Notes: generated by a model from the letters alone, not told the origin. 64,000 nt of DNA from Arenibacter sp040216555 (GCA_040216555.1 JAVJOW010000012.1:1-64000), one strand, 5' to 3'; shown: positions 25,548 through 35,174, counted from the stretch's first letter. Numbers and translations: made by a program.

Positions 25548-26114
25548 CTAATTACTATTTTTAATAATTTCAGCAAGTAACCTTTTTGCCCTTAGTAGTT
25601 TAACTTTTACATTATTAACGGGTTCCCCAAGTTTTTCGGCAATTTCAGCATAAGGCAGCTCCTGAAAATATCTCAGGTTTATTACTTCTTGGTAATGTGG
25701 TTTGAGCCTTTTTATATACTCCAACAAAGCGGCTAAATTTTGTTCGGTAATTAGACTGTCCTCTGGGGAAGGTGCATCATCCAAAACCTTCTTAATGGCT
25801 TCGCTGCTACTTACTTGGTTTCCTTGAAGAACGTTTCTTTTACTTTTACGGATGAGATCGATATGCAAATTTTTGGAAATTGCTATCAGCCATGTCTTAA
25901 ATTCATAGTCCTCATTAAAGGTATGAATCTTATCAAAAGCCTTTGAAAATGTTTGGATGGTAATGTCTTCGGCATCGTTCTCATTTCTGGTCCTGATCAA
26001 TTGAAAACCGTAGACGTCGTTCCAAAAGCTATTTAATAATGCACTGAAGGCTATTTGATTGCCTAATTTGGCTTTTTCAATAAGATTGGGAAGAGGTTCT
26101 TCGGTTTTGTCCAA
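25548..26114 (-). CDS. RNA polymerase sigma factor, ECF subfamily (second of two)
   Basis: A 188-residue sigma-70 region 2 plus region 4 protein. Region 2 contains NDAEDITIQTFSKAFDKIHTF and FKTWLIAISKNLHIDLIRK. Region 4 ends in LPYAEIAEKLGEPVNNVKVKLLRAKRLL, the helix-turn-helix that reads the -35 element. No anti-sigma gene directly follows. It lies 37 bases after the small Cys-rich membrane gene and in the same direction as the first sigma and anti-sigma pair upstream. Confidence 0.9.
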   Translation of the reverse strand: MDKTEEPLPNLIEKAKLGNQIAFSALLNSFWNDVYGFQLIRTRNENDAEDITIQTFSKAFDKIHTFNEDYEFKTWLIAISKNLHIDLIRKSKRNVLQGNQVSSSEAIKKVLDDAPSPEDSLITEQNLAALLEYIKRLKPHYQEVINLRYFQELPYAEIAEKLGEPVNNVKVKLLRAKRLLAEIIKNSN

Positions 26115-26150
26115 GATGAGAAAATGTAAAAGGTGATAATAGGCAGATTT

Positions 26151-26354
26151 CTATTGTGTAACGGAATCCTTTCTGCAGTCCTGCTCCGTTGGGAGTTTTC
26201 CGCAGTAGCCACATGCTTCTCCGTCTTTATTTAAAAACGGACTCTGACTGGCGCATGTTCCTGCAAATTTACCATCCTTTTTAGACCATATTTTTATTGC
26301 AATACCTGCAAAAGCAAGTGCTAGTAGACCTATTGTTAAAAGTAATAATTTCAT
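26151..26354 (-). CDS. Small Cys-rich membrane or secreted protein
   Basis: A 67-residue protein with a single N-terminal hydrophobic helix (LLLLTIGLLALAFAGIAI) and a short tail containing four cysteines (GTCASQ, ACGYCG, EQDC). The spacing ACxYCG resembles a small metal- or disulphide-binding knot. I recognise it only as a conserved flavobacterial small protein of unknown role. It lies between the anti-sigma gene and the second sigma gene, so a link to envelope-stress signalling is possible. Confidence 0.7.
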   Translation of the reverse strand: MKLLLLTIGLLALAFAGIAIKIWSKKDGKFAGTCASQSPFLNKDGEACGYCGKLPTEQDCRKDSVTQ

Positions 26355-26433
26355 ATCCCTGCATTATTTAATGCAAAGATATGAAATTTATAACCTTCCC
26401 AATAAGGATTGGGATTACTTTAAGTGCTTAAAT

Positions 26434-27192
26434 TTAATAGGAGATGTTGGCCACTATATTCTCTATGGTAGGCTTTGAATTACCTCCTGTTGGTTCAATG
26501 GTGATATATCCAACGGCATTTTCGCCATAGGGCAGAGCCATTAGTTTTTCACTATTGCCGGCCTCCTGTATTACTCCTAGGTTGAGCATTTGTCCGTTGA
26601 CCTCTGCCCACATTTGGTAGCATTGGTTTTCCGGTAAGTTAGGTAATTTGCTTACATTGATATAAGAAAGCTTTTTTACAGGATTAACATAGGCTACCGC
26701 CTTAAGTTCCTTGGCTTTATTATTGCCTTTAACAGTAAGTCGCTTTGTTCTGGGATTGTTAAGGACAATAAATTGATTTCTAACATCCTCCAACTGTAGA
26801 CGCATATTCTCTTCCAAGTTCTGGATCTTGTTGTTGACAATAACATTTTCCTCTTGCAAACTTTGGTTTTGGTTCCAAAAGAAATAGGATGCTCCTGCAA
26901 AGAGCAGGGCAGCAAAACTGGCTGCAATGGCATACCTAAAGAATTTTGTTCGTCCGGAATTTTCTTTTCTGATCCTAGTTTGAATTCTTTCCTTGAGGCC
27001 TTCCGGAGTTTTAATGGCATGTAACTTGGCAAATATTTCAAGGTTTTCCTGAAGCTCAATATAGGTGTTCCTAACTTCTGGATACATGGCAATATATCTT
27101 TCTACCTGAAATGCTTCCTCTTGGGAAGTTGTGCCCAATAGATATTTCTCTAGTAGGTCTGTTTCTAAAAATATTCTAATCTTTTCTTTCAT
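26434..27192 (-). CDS. Anti-sigma factor, RskA-type
   Basis: A 252-residue protein. An N-terminal cytoplasmic zinc-finger-like anti-sigma segment (residues 1-75, without the classical HCC zinc motif) is followed by one transmembrane helix (about 84-106, YAIAASFAALLFAGASYFFW), a coiled coil, and a periplasmic RskA/anti-sigma-K domain (LPNLPENQCYQMWAEVNGQMLNLGVI...YITIEPTGG). It sequesters the ECF sigma factor encoded immediately upstream (85-base gap) until an envelope signal releases it. Pairing with the 27278 sigma gene is by position and family. Confidence 0.88.
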   Translation of the reverse strand: MKEKIRIFLETDLLEKYLLGTTSQEEAFQVERYIAMYPEVRNTYIELQENLEIFAKLHAIKTPEGLKERIQTRIRKENSGRTKFFRYAIAASFAALLFAGASYFFWNQNQSLQEENVIVNNKIQNLEENMRLQLEDVRNQFIVLNNPRTKRLTVKGNNKAKELKAVAYVNPVKKLSYINVSKLPNLPENQCYQMWAEVNGQMLNLGVIQEAGNSEKLMALPYGENAVGYITIEPTGGNSKPTIENIVANISY

Positions 27193-27277
27193 GGCTTTAT
27201 TATTTGTAGCACAATTTGGTCGGCTATGCTGTAACGTCAGCTTAATTGTTGGGTCCTAGTCTTATCAAGGTTGTGCT

Positions 27278-27847
27278 TTAATTCATAAATAAACTTAGTA
27301 CAAAGGCAAGAACCATCGTTGAACCATATATTTTCTTTAATTCCCTAAGACCAATCTTTAATCTAGATTTAATGGTGCCTAGTGGTATGTCCAATTCTTC
27401 GCTTGCCTCCTGTTGGGTCATTCCTTGAAAAAATAAGGCGTCCAATACAATTTGATATTTTGAATCTATCTTATCCAAATTATCCTGAACGTCCATCAAG
27501 TCAGGGATTATACCTTCAGTTCCTAGTTTATATACGTCCGAAACGTCCATTTGGATTTCCTTATCGGATTTGTTGTTAGCACTTCTTAATTTATCTATGG
27601 CCGTATTGCGTGTAATCCTAAATAGCCAAGTGAACAATTTGGCTTTTGTGGGGTCGTAGGAATCCGATTTCTTCCAAATTTTGATAAAGCTTTCCTGTAC
27701 AACATCCTGTGCCAATTCCTCATCTCGCACTACCTTGTAGGCTACCCCGTATAAGGTATCCCCGTAGTGTTCATAAAGGAGGGAAATGGCCTTGTCATTT
27801 CGCTCTTGAAGAAGCTCAACAATATGATTTTCCAGTAATATGCTCAT
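27278..27847 (-). CDS. RNA polymerase sigma factor, ECF subfamily (first of two, partner of the RskA-type anti-sigma)
   Basis: A 189-residue ECF sigma factor. Region 2 is EELAQDVVQESFIKIWKKSDSYDP and LFTWLFRITRNTAIDKLR. Region 4 is MTQQEASEELDIPLGTIKSRLKIGLRELKKIYG. It ends with an unusual hydrophobic tail (MVLAFVLSLFMN) that could touch the membrane or the anti-sigma protein. It heads a four-gene minus-strand run with the anti-sigma, Cys-rich and second sigma genes. A long inverted repeat lies upstream (27918-27957). Confidence 0.9.
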   Translation of the reverse strand: MSILLENHIVELLQERNDKAISLLYEHYGDTLYGVAYKVVRDEELAQDVVQESFIKIWKKSDSYDPTKAKLFTWLFRITRNTAIDKLRSANNKSDKEIQMDVSDVYKLGTEGIIPDLMDVQDNLDKIDSKYQIVLDALFFQGMTQQEASEELDIPLGTIKSRLKIGLRELKKIYGSTMVLAFVLSLFMN

Positions 27848-27917
27848 ATAAATAGTGTGTTCTCAAAAAAAGTTGCTTGGCAATCATCCAAATCCTTAAT
27901 TCTCCTCGTATATACAC

Positions 27918-27957
27918 AAACGCTAAATTATAAAATTGATTGTTATACTTAGCGTTT
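27918..27957. promoter_or_regulatory. Inverted repeat AAACGCTAA...TTAGCGTTT upstream of the sigma operon
   Basis: Perfect 9-bp arms (27918-27926 and 27949-27957) separated by 22 bases, about 70-110 bases upstream of the sigma start codon. The spacing of arm centres (31 bases, about three helical turns) suits a pair of sites on one face of the helix. A hairpin is also possible. Function unknown. Confidence 0.5.
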
Positions 27958-28018
27958 TAATTGGATAAATGGACAGCTGGTAACTGTGCATTTAATTTTT
28001 GGTTAGTTTGGTTTGGTA

Positions 28019-28047
28019 TAGCCCCTGGCATCTTGTGTCAGGGGCTA
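28019..28047. terminator. Hairpin overlapping the murB stop codon
   Basis: Perfect 9-bp stem tagcccctg / caggggcta with an 11-base loop. The right arm contains the murB TAG stop. A T-rich tract follows only on the plus strand, so it is a weak terminator for murB, but the stem is strong. Confidence 0.55.
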
Positions 28048-29061
28048 TTTTATGATATTGACTTCCGGGCTGATCATAATTCCGAACATTTGCGACACAC
28101 TGTCTATAATATTTTCTGCCAGTTCAATGATTTCCGCACCTGAGGCATCACCGTAATTGACCAACACCAGGGCCTGGTTTTTGTGTACTCCGGCATCTCC
28201 AAACCGCTTTCCCTTATAGCCACATTGCTCTATCAGCCAACCTGCAGGAATCTTGAATTCATTTTCGGAAACCTTATAAAAGGGCGCAGTCGGGTTCAAC
28301 TTGGTGAAGTTGTCAAATTGCTGCTTATCTACTACCGGGTTTTTAAAGAAACTTCCACTATTGCCCAATTCCTTCGGGTCTGGCAACTTGCTTTTTCTAA
28401 TGGAAATTACCGCATTGGACACATCCTTAATGCTGGGATTGCCAATGCCGTTATTCTGCAATTCGGAAATAATGGCACCATAGTCTACATGGAGTTTGTG
28501 ATTTCTTTTGGTCAATTTAAAACTTACCGAAGTGATGATATATTTTCCAAGCCCTTCATTTTTGAAATAGGAATCGCGATAGCCAAACTGGCACGCTTCC
28601 TTGGTAAAGGTTTTTAGTTCCCGGGAGGCAATTTCCATAGCTTCACAACTTACAAAAGTGTCCTTAAGTTCAACGCCATAGGCGCCTATGTTCTGAATTG
28701 GAGCGGTACCCGTATTTCCTGGAATGAGGGATAGGTTCTCCAATCCGCCATAATCGTGGTCCAAGGTCCATAATACCATATTGTGCCAATTCTCACCGGC
28801 ACTGACCTTTATTATAGCTTCATCTTTATTTTCCGAAACTAGCTCAATTCCCTTTAGGTTGATATGCAGTACCAGGTTTTCCAAATCTTTTGTAATGAGC
28901 ATATTGCTGCCGCCCCCAAGAATAAATAAAGTTGGATATCCCTGAAGTGACAGTGCTTTTTTTAGGTCAGCGATCGAATTTATTTCGCAAAAGAATTTGG
29001 CCTTGGCATCAATTCCAAAAGTATTGTACTTTTTAAGGGATATGTCTTCTTGTATATCCAT
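28045..29061 (-). CDS. murB: UDP-N-acetylenolpyruvoylglucosamine reductase
   Basis: A 338-residue type I MurB (long form), the FAD enzyme that reduces UDP-GlcNAc-enolpyruvate to UDP-MurNAc for peptidoglycan. The N-terminal NTFGIDAKAKFF, the FAD motif ILGGGSNML, LIPGNTGTAPIQNIGAYG, the catalytic Ser region GNSGSFFKNP and the C-terminal GDASGAEI followed by GIMISPEVNII are typical. The ATG overlaps the stop of the aminotransferase gene (TAATG), so the two are translationally coupled. Confidence 0.95.
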   Translation of the reverse strand: MDIQEDISLKKYNTFGIDAKAKFFCEINSIADLKKALSLQGYPTLFILGGGSNMLITKDLENLVLHINLKGIELVSENKDEAIIKVSAGENWHNMVLWTLDHDYGGLENLSLIPGNTGTAPIQNIGAYGVELKDTFVSCEAMEIASRELKTFTKEACQFGYRDSYFKNEGLGKYIITSVSFKLTKRNHKLHVDYGAIISELQNNGIGNPSIKDVSNAVISIRKSKLPDPKELGNSGSFFKNPVVDKQQFDNFTKLNPTAPFYKVSENEFKIPAGWLIEQCGYKGKRFGDAGVHKNQALVLVNYGDASGAEIIELAENIIDSVSQMFGIMISPEVNIIK

Positions 29062-30251
29062 TAATGTGCATATACCTTTAAGGCCTCCTTTAAAATATGA
29101 ACCGCTCTTTTTAGTTCTTCCTTTTCCAATACATAGGCAATTCTGATCTGCTTTGTTCCCAAGCCGTCAGTTGCGTAGAATCCTGCTGCAGGAGCTACCA
29201 TTACGGTCTCGCCGTTTAAATTGAAATCCTCCAGTAACCACTGGGCAAAGGTGTCAGCGTTGTCAATAGGCAGTTCTGCAATACAATAAAATGCGCCCTG
29301 CGGCTGGCCTACGACAACACCCTCAAGTTTGTTTAATTCTGAGATAAGTATGTTTCTGCGCCCCTCGTATTCCTTTTTTACATCATCAAAGTAAGACTGT
29401 GGGGTTTCCAGGGCAGCTTCACTTGCAATCTGCGCATAGGTGGGTGGGGAAAGTCGGGCTTGGGCAAATTTTAGGGCGGTCTGCATCACTTCCTTGTTTT
29501 TGGAGACCAAATACCCAATTCGCGCTCCGCACATGCTGTATCTTTTGGAAACCGAGTCTATTATAATGGCATGTTCTTCCAAGCCTTTTTCCTGAAGAAT
29601 GGAACAATGCTCCCTACCGTCATAGATAAATTCCCGATATACTTCATCGGCCACTAGGAACAGGTTGTGTTTTTTTACAATAGTGGCAAGTTTTTTAATT
29701 TCTTCCCTTGTATATAAATATCCTGTTGGGTTCCCTGGATTGCAAATAAGGATGGCCTTTGTCCTGGGGGTGATTAATTTTTCAAATTCATCAATAGGCG
29801 GCAGTGCAAAATTATTTTCAATACTGGAAACAACAGGTACTACCTTTATTCCGCTGGCATTGGCAAATCCGTTGTAATTGGCATAAAAAGGCTCTGGGAT
29901 AATAATTTCGTCCTCATTATCCGCTATACTTCCCAATGCAAAGGACAATGCTTCCGAACCACCCGTAGTAACTATAATATTGTCTGCATCCACATGAATG
30001 TCATTCTTTGCATAATATCCGGCAATCTTTTCCCTATAAGTTTCGGAACCTTCTGTTCTGCTGTAGGCCAATACCTCCAAAGTATTGTTCCTAACGGCAT
30101 CCAAGGCAACTTTAGGGGTTTTTATGTCGGGCTGTCCAATATTTAGATGGATGATTTTGATTCCTCTTTTAATAGCAGCTTCAGCAAAAGGTACTAATTT
30201 CCTTATTGGAGATTCCGGCATTGTTTTGCCTCTCCTTGAAATTGATGGCAT
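29061..30251 (-). CDS. Pyridoxal phosphate-dependent aminotransferase, class I/II
   Basis: A 396-residue aspartate-aminotransferase-fold enzyme. ICNPGNPTG, the active-site Lys in SVSKRYSMCGARIGYL and the C-terminal RIAYV arginine are seen. It resembles bacterial class I aminotransferases that begin PSISRRGKTMPESPIRKL. The amino acid substrate is not evident. The ATG at 30251 is chosen, since upstream in-frame residues add nothing conserved. Its stop overlaps murB. Confidence 0.88.
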   Translation of the reverse strand: MPSISRRGKTMPESPIRKLVPFAEAAIKRGIKIIHLNIGQPDIKTPKVALDAVRNNTLEVLAYSRTEGSETYREKIAGYYAKNDIHVDADNIIVTTGGSEALSFALGSIADNEDEIIIPEPFYANYNGFANASGIKVVPVVSSIENNFALPPIDEFEKLITPRTKAILICNPGNPTGYLYTREEIKKLATIVKKHNLFLVADEVYREFIYDGREHCSILQEKGLEEHAIIIDSVSKRYSMCGARIGYLVSKNKEVMQTALKFAQARLSPPTYAQIASEAALETPQSYFDDVKKEYEGRRNILISELNKLEGVVVGQPQGAFYCIAELPIDNADTFAQWLLEDFNLNGETVMVAPAAGFYATDGLGTKQIRIAYVLEKEELKRAVHILKEALKVYAH

Positions 30252-30403
30252 ATAGGTTTTAATTTTAAGCAAAAATGAGAAATCAATACGGACAAAACAA
30301 TAAAACCGCCTTATTTGATTCCATATTAATATGTTAAATGATTCTGTTGTAAAGGGTTTTGTGTGTAAATTAGAGTATTAGGTAACTTAAAAATGGAAAT
30401 AGG

Positions 30404-31738
30404 ATGGCTTTCATAAGACATATGGCTTTCCTTATTTGTTGCTGTCCCGTTTTGTTGATATCTCAAAATTTCGAATTGCCGGCTGGAGAAAAGTTTCAAA
30501 AGGTAAAGTTTGAATTGGTGAACAATCTCATTATAATACCAATAGAGGTAAACGGGGCGGAACTTTCATTTATTTTGGATTCAGGGGTAAATAAACCTAT
30601 TCTATTTAATTTATCGGATAAGGATTCCATTCAAATAAACAATGTATCGGAAATTGTCATTAAGGGCCTTGGTGAAGGCGAGCCAATTGATGCCCTGAGT
30701 TCCGATACCAATATTTTTAAAATAGGAAAGGCCTTTAATAAAGACCAATTGCTTTATGTGGTCATGGACAAGGAGCTGAACCTTTCTCCCAGGCTGGGTT
30801 TGCCGGTCCATGGAATCATTGGCTATGACCTCTTTAGGGATTTTGTTGTTGAGATAAATTATTCATCAAAATATTTAAAGCTTCATGACCCTGACCTGTA
30901 CATATCCAAAAAAAGCTCCAAGGTCCGAACCATACCATTGCGCATTGTTCAGAACAAAGCTTATGTTAAGGGTCATGTGTTTATCGAAGATAAGCGCGGT
31001 ATTCCTGTAGAACTTTTAATAGATTCAGGTAGTTCCGATGCCGTATGGCTTTTTGAAGATCTGGAAAAGGGATTGGGGGTGCCCAAGAAGAATTATTTGG
31101 ATTTTCTGGGCCAAGGGCTTAGTGGAAGCATTTATGGGAAAAGGACTAAAATAGACGGAATCAACTTGGGTGGCTTTCAATTAAGGGATGCCAAAACTGC
31201 ATTTCCCGATTTACAGTATTTTAATTCCATCACCTCTTTCGGGAATAGAAACGGCAGTTTGGGCGGTGAGGTCCTAAAAAGATTTACCCTGGTATTCAAC
31301 TATGGCAATCGCACCCTGAGTTTGCGTAAAAATGCACTTTTTAATCGCCCATTTGACTTTAATTTGAGTGGGATTGATATCCAACATAACGGGATGCGCT
31401 ATATTTCCGAAAGTTTAGCCGATGCAGGAGGGGTGGTATTGGCGGATAGCGGTAAATCGTTCGGGGACGTGCAAATACTCTTCGAGAACATGACCAGGCT
31501 AAGTATGGTCCCAGAAATTATAGTGTCCGGTATACGTGCAGGAAGCCCTGGGCATAAAGCGGGTTTACAGGAAGGGGATGTAATTCTGGCGGTAAACGGG
31601 AAAAAGGTGCACCATTACAAGCTTCAGCAAATCCTGCACATGCTCAATGAAAAAGATGGAAAAAGAGTGAAGGTTCTAGTAGAGCGTTATCAAAAGGATA
31701 TACTTATTAGCTATGTCCTTAAGGATGTATTCAAATAG
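30404..31738 (+). CDS. Secreted retropepsin-like aspartyl protease with C-terminal PDZ domain
   Basis: A 444-residue protein with a signal peptide (AFLICCCPVLLISQ). Two aspartyl-protease half-sites occur in tandem: FILDSGVNKP (about residue 60) and LLIDSGSSDAVW (about 208), each the D-S/T-G signature. Residues 350-444 form a PDZ domain (GIRAGSPGHKAGLQEGDVILAVNGKKV). The family is widespread in Bacteroidota and presumably acts in the periplasm on misfolded or specific proteins. It is transcribed alone and ends at a strong hairpin shared with the convergent DUF1573 gene. Confidence 0.85.
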   Translation: MAFIRHMAFLICCCPVLLISQNFELPAGEKFQKVKFELVNNLIIIPIEVNGAELSFILDSGVNKPILFNLSDKDSIQINNVSEIVIKGLGEGEPIDALSSDTNIFKIGKAFNKDQLLYVVMDKELNLSPRLGLPVHGIIGYDLFRDFVVEINYSSKYLKLHDPDLYISKKSSKVRTIPLRIVQNKAYVKGHVFIEDKRGIPVELLIDSGSSDAVWLFEDLEKGLGVPKKNYLDFLGQGLSGSIYGKRTKIDGINLGGFQLRDAKTAFPDLQYFNSITSFGNRNGSLGGEVLKRFTLVFNYGNRTLSLRKNALFNRPFDFNLSGIDIQHNGMRYISESLADAGGVVLADSGKSFGDVQILFENMTRLSMVPEIIVSGIRAGSPGHKAGLQEGDVILAVNGKKVHHYKLQQILHMLNEKDGKRVKVLVERYQKDILISYVLKDVFK

Positions 31739-31824
31739 ATGATGTTAAAGGCCAAGGCAGGCCCTGGTCTTTTTAAGCAATCTCTCCCAAGGTGCAGGTA
31801 TGTAAACCAAGAAACCACCAATGC

Positions 31825-31867
31825 AAAAAGCTTGTTAAATACCCAATTCGGTAATTAACAAGCTTTT
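31825..31867. terminator. Bidirectional terminator, 13-bp perfect stem
   Basis: AAAAGCTTGTTAA and TTAACAAGCTTTT pair perfectly around a 16-base loop, with A-rich and T-rich outer arms, between the convergent protease and DUF1573 genes. Confidence 0.88.
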
Positions 31868-31884
31868 GTGAATATGAGTGGTGT

Positions 31885-32271
31885 TTATTTGCCTTCCGCT
31901 GGCAATACCTTTCCTTTTATTTTTAACACCTTCGTTGGGGTGTCAGCATTGGAAATTACGGTTATCGCTTTTGCGATAGGTCCAACTCTGTTGGTGTCAT
32001 ATTTTACTTGAATTTCGCCAGTTTTACCTGGTAAAATAGGTGCATCCGGTTTTTTAGGGATTGTACATCCACAGCTAGAGCTTACTTTGCTGATAACAAG
32101 TGGTGCATTCCCAGTATTGGTAAATTCAAATACTCTTACGCCATCACTGCCTTTAGCGATTTCACCATAATCAACGGTTTCCGTTTTGAAGTTAATTTTC
32201 GCTACATTTTCTTGAGCGGTTAGGCCAAAACCTAAGAGACCAACAAATAGAATTAGTACTATTTTTTTCAT
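31885..32271 (-). CDS. DUF1573 domain protein
   Basis: A 128-residue secreted protein. The signal peptide (IVLILFVGLLGFGLTAQ) is followed by one DUF1573 immunoglobulin-like domain with its hallmark sequence FEFTNTGNAPLVISKVSSSCGCT and IPKKPDAPILPGKTGEIQVKYDT. The Cys-Gly-Cys pair is kept. The family is very common in Bacteroidota and its function is unknown. A near-ideal promoter lies upstream (32295-32325). Confidence 0.9.
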   Translation of the reverse strand: MKKIVLILFVGLLGFGLTAQENVAKINFKTETVDYGEIAKGSDGVRVFEFTNTGNAPLVISKVSSSCGCTIPKKPDAPILPGKTGEIQVKYDTNRVGPIAKAITVISNADTPTKVLKIKGKVLPAEGK

Positions 32272-32294
32272 TATTTTTAGTTTTTGGTGAATTT

Positions 32295-32325
32295 CAAAAG
32301 TAAATGTTTTTAATGAACCTCCAAA
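32295..32325 (-). promoter_or_regulatory. Bacteroidota-type promoter for the DUF1573 gene
   Basis: On the minus strand TTTG (32325-32322) is followed after 19 bases by TACTTTTG (32302-32295), matching the -33 TTTG and -7 TAnnTTTG consensus and spacing. The start codon lies 24 bases downstream. Confidence 0.7.
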
Positions 32326-32469
32326 ATTCTTTTGTTATGTAATAACGTTAGTTATTTTTGTTTCGTATTTCTAAATGGACAAAAACCTTAGAATTACTTC
32401 AAGTTTAACCTTAATATTGCACTCATTTAGTAATCGCCCGTATAGGGTAAGCAAAAACTGTTCCAAATA

Positions 32470-35100
32470 ATGGAAATTCCTTCAAAATATGAGCCTCACA
32501 GGGTAGAGGGCCAATGGTACGACTATTGGACCAAACATAATTATTTTCATTCCACACCAGATAATAGGGAGCCTTATACCATAGTTATTCCACCACCTAA
32601 TGTAACTGGTGTATTACATATGGGGCATATGTTGAACAATACCATACAGGATGTTTTGATCCGTAGGGCCCGTTTAATGGGAAAAAATGCCTGTTGGGTT
32701 CCTGGAACAGATCACGCTTCCATAGCTACGGAGGCCAAAGTAGTTGCCAAGCTAAAGGAACAGGGAATAGATAAAAAGGATATCACCCGTGAGGAATTTT
32801 TGAAGCACGCGTGGGATTGGACCCATGAATATGGAGGGGTAATATTGGAACAGTTAAAGAAATTGGGCTGTTCCTGCGATTGGGAGCGCACCAAGTTTAC
32901 TATGGATGACAATATGTCTGCCTCTGTTATCAAGGTCTTTGTGGATCTCTATAATAAAGGGCTCATATACAGGGGTTATCGAATGGTAAATTGGGACCCC
33001 GAGGCAAAAACTACCTTGTCCGATGAAGAAGTAATCTACGAGGAAAGACAGGGTTTGTTGTACTATTTGGCCTATAAAATAGAGGGTTCGGATGAAACCG
33101 TAACCATTGCCACTACCAGACCCGAGACTATTTTAGGGGATACTGCTATCTGTATTAACCCCAATGATGATCGTTATGCCCATTTAAGGGGTAAAAATGC
33201 CATTGTACCTATATGCAATAGGGTAATCCCGATAATTGAGGATGAATATGTTGATGTTGAATTTGGAACGGGCTGCCTAAAAGTGACTCCGGCACATGAT
33301 ATTAATGATAAGGCTCTAGGAGAGAAACACAATCTGGAGACTATAGATATCTTTAATGAAGATGCCAGTTTAAATAGTTTTGGACTACATTATGAAGGTA
33401 AGGACCGTTTTGAAGTCAGGAAGGCCATTTCAAAAGAATTGGAGGAAAAAGGGTATTTGGTAAAGACAGAACAGCACATTAATAAAATTGGTACTTCGGA
33501 GAGAACCAAGGCGGTTATTGAGCCAAGATTGTCCGATCAGTGGTTTTTAAGTATGGAAGATTTGGCCAAACCTGCTATAAAGGCGGTTTTGGAAGACGAA
33601 GATATTAAGTTGTTTCCCAAAAAATTCGAAAATACCTATCGTCATTGGATGGAAAACATACGCGATTGGAATATATCACGACAATTGTGGTGGGGACAAC
33701 AAATCCCGGCCTTTTATTTTGGGGATGGGCAGGACGATTTTGTGGTGGCAGAAACCAAGGAAGAAGCGTTGGATATGGCCAGAAAAAAATCCGGAAAATC
33801 CCATTTAACATTGGAAGACCTAAAACAGGATGCAGATGCCCTGGATACTTGGTTCTCCTCTTGGATCTGGCCAATAAGTGTCTTTAATGGAATTTTAGAG
33901 CCGAACAATAGGGAGATAGAGTACTACTATCCTACCAATGATCTGGTGACCGGGCCGGATATCTTGTTCTTCTGGGTGGCCAGAATGATTATTTCAGGCT
34001 ATGAATACCGCAATGAAAGACCTTTTGAGAACGTATATCTTACAGGATTGGTGCGGGATAAGCAAAGACGCAAAATGTCCAAGTCGCTCGGAAATTCTCC
34101 GGATGCGCTGCAACTTATTGAGGATTACGGGGCCGACGGAGTTCGTGTTGGACTTTTATTGAGTTCCGCTGCAGGTAACGATCTTATGTTCGATGAGGCC
34201 TTGTGTCAACAGGGGAAAAACTTTGCCAATAAGATTTGGAACGGTTTCCGCTTGGTGAAAGGTTGGGAAGTGGCAGATCTGCCACAACCAGAGGCTTCCA
34301 AGTTGGGTATTGAATGGTATTCTTCAAAATTCAACAAAACCCTTGAAGAGATAGAGGATCATTTTAGTAAATATCGCATCTCGGATGCATTGATGGCGAT
34401 TTATAAATTGGTTTGGGACGACTATAGTTCTTGGTTGTTGGAAATCATTAAACCAGCTTATCAGCAGCCTATAGATAGAATTACCTTTGATGCCGTAATC
34501 CATATTTTTGAGGAGAACTTAAAACTACTGCATCCTTTTATGCCCTTTCTTACGGAGGAGGTTTGGCAGCACATTGCCGAACGTACCCCGGAACAGGCAT
34601 TGGTCATTTCAAAATGGCCAAGCGCACAGCCTATAACCGAGGAACTAATTGAAGGTTTTAGTTTTGCCGCGGATGTAATTGCAGGAATACGTACCATTAG
34701 AAAGGAAAAGAATATCCCTATGAAAGATGCCCTTCAATTGGCGGTTTTAAACGATGGGGGTATTTCCAAAGTTTGGGACGTGGTTATTGCCAAGCTCACT
34801 AATTTGGCGGCCATTGATTATGTTGACAGTGCAGTGGATGGGGCTTTGACGTTTAGGGTAAAGTCCAACGAATATTTTGTTCCTATGGTAGGGGCCATTG
34901 ATATTGGTGCCGAAATTAAAAAGTTGGAAGAGGAATTGGAATATATTAAAGGCTTTTTGGTATCGGTGCAAAAGAAACTGTCCAATGAGCGTTTTGTAGC
35001 CAACGCACCTGCCCAGGTAATTGATTTGGAACGTCAGAAGGAGGCGGATGCCATTGCTAAAATTGATACCCTGGAGAAGAGTCTGGCCAGTTTAAAATAA
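32470..35100 (+). CDS. valS: Valyl-tRNA synthetase
   Basis: An 876-residue class I synthetase. The HIGH signature is HMGH (residues 50-53, in PPPNVTGVLHMGHML) and the KMSKS loop is RKMSKSLGNS (535-539). The editing domain (TTRPETILGDTAI) lies between. The C-terminal coiled coil typical of ValRS (EIKKLEEELEYIKGF) is present. It charges tRNA-Val. Length and domain order are complete. Confidence 0.97.
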   Translation: MEIPSKYEPHRVEGQWYDYWTKHNYFHSTPDNREPYTIVIPPPNVTGVLHMGHMLNNTIQDVLIRRARLMGKNACWVPGTDHASIATEAKVVAKLKEQGIDKKDITREEFLKHAWDWTHEYGGVILEQLKKLGCSCDWERTKFTMDDNMSASVIKVFVDLYNKGLIYRGYRMVNWDPEAKTTLSDEEVIYEERQGLLYYLAYKIEGSDETVTIATTRPETILGDTAICINPNDDRYAHLRGKNAIVPICNRVIPIIEDEYVDVEFGTGCLKVTPAHDINDKALGEKHNLETIDIFNEDASLNSFGLHYEGKDRFEVRKAISKELEEKGYLVKTEQHINKIGTSERTKAVIEPRLSDQWFLSMEDLAKPAIKAVLEDEDIKLFPKKFENTYRHWMENIRDWNISRQLWWGQQIPAFYFGDGQDDFVVAETKEEALDMARKKSGKSHLTLEDLKQDADALDTWFSSWIWPISVFNGILEPNNREIEYYYPTNDLVTGPDILFFWVARMIISGYEYRNERPFENVYLTGLVRDKQRRKMSKSLGNSPDALQLIEDYGADGVRVGLLLSSAAGNDLMFDEALCQQGKNFANKIWNGFRLVKGWEVADLPQPEASKLGIEWYSSKFNKTLEEIEDHFSKYRISDALMAIYKLVWDDYSSWLLEIIKPAYQQPIDRITFDAVIHIFEENLKLLHPFMPFLTEEVWQHIAERTPEQALVISKWPSAQPITEELIEGFSFAADVIAGIRTIRKEKNIPMKDALQLAVLNDGGISKVWDVVIAKLTNLAAIDYVDSAVDGALTFRVKSNEYFVPMVGAIDIGAEIKKLEEELEYIKGFLVSVQKKLSNERFVANAPAQVIDLERQKEADAIAKIDTLEKSLASLK

Positions 35101-35174
35101 CGGCAAGCCCTTGTGTTCATTCTGTTTCTGGGTAAAGAGAAATGCCCCAAGTTTTAATGAAACTAGCTTAAATT

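Noticed and set aside
26694..27092. 132-codon frame within the anti-sigma gene on the same strand
   Set aside because: It is a shifted frame of the clear RskA-type anti-sigma gene.
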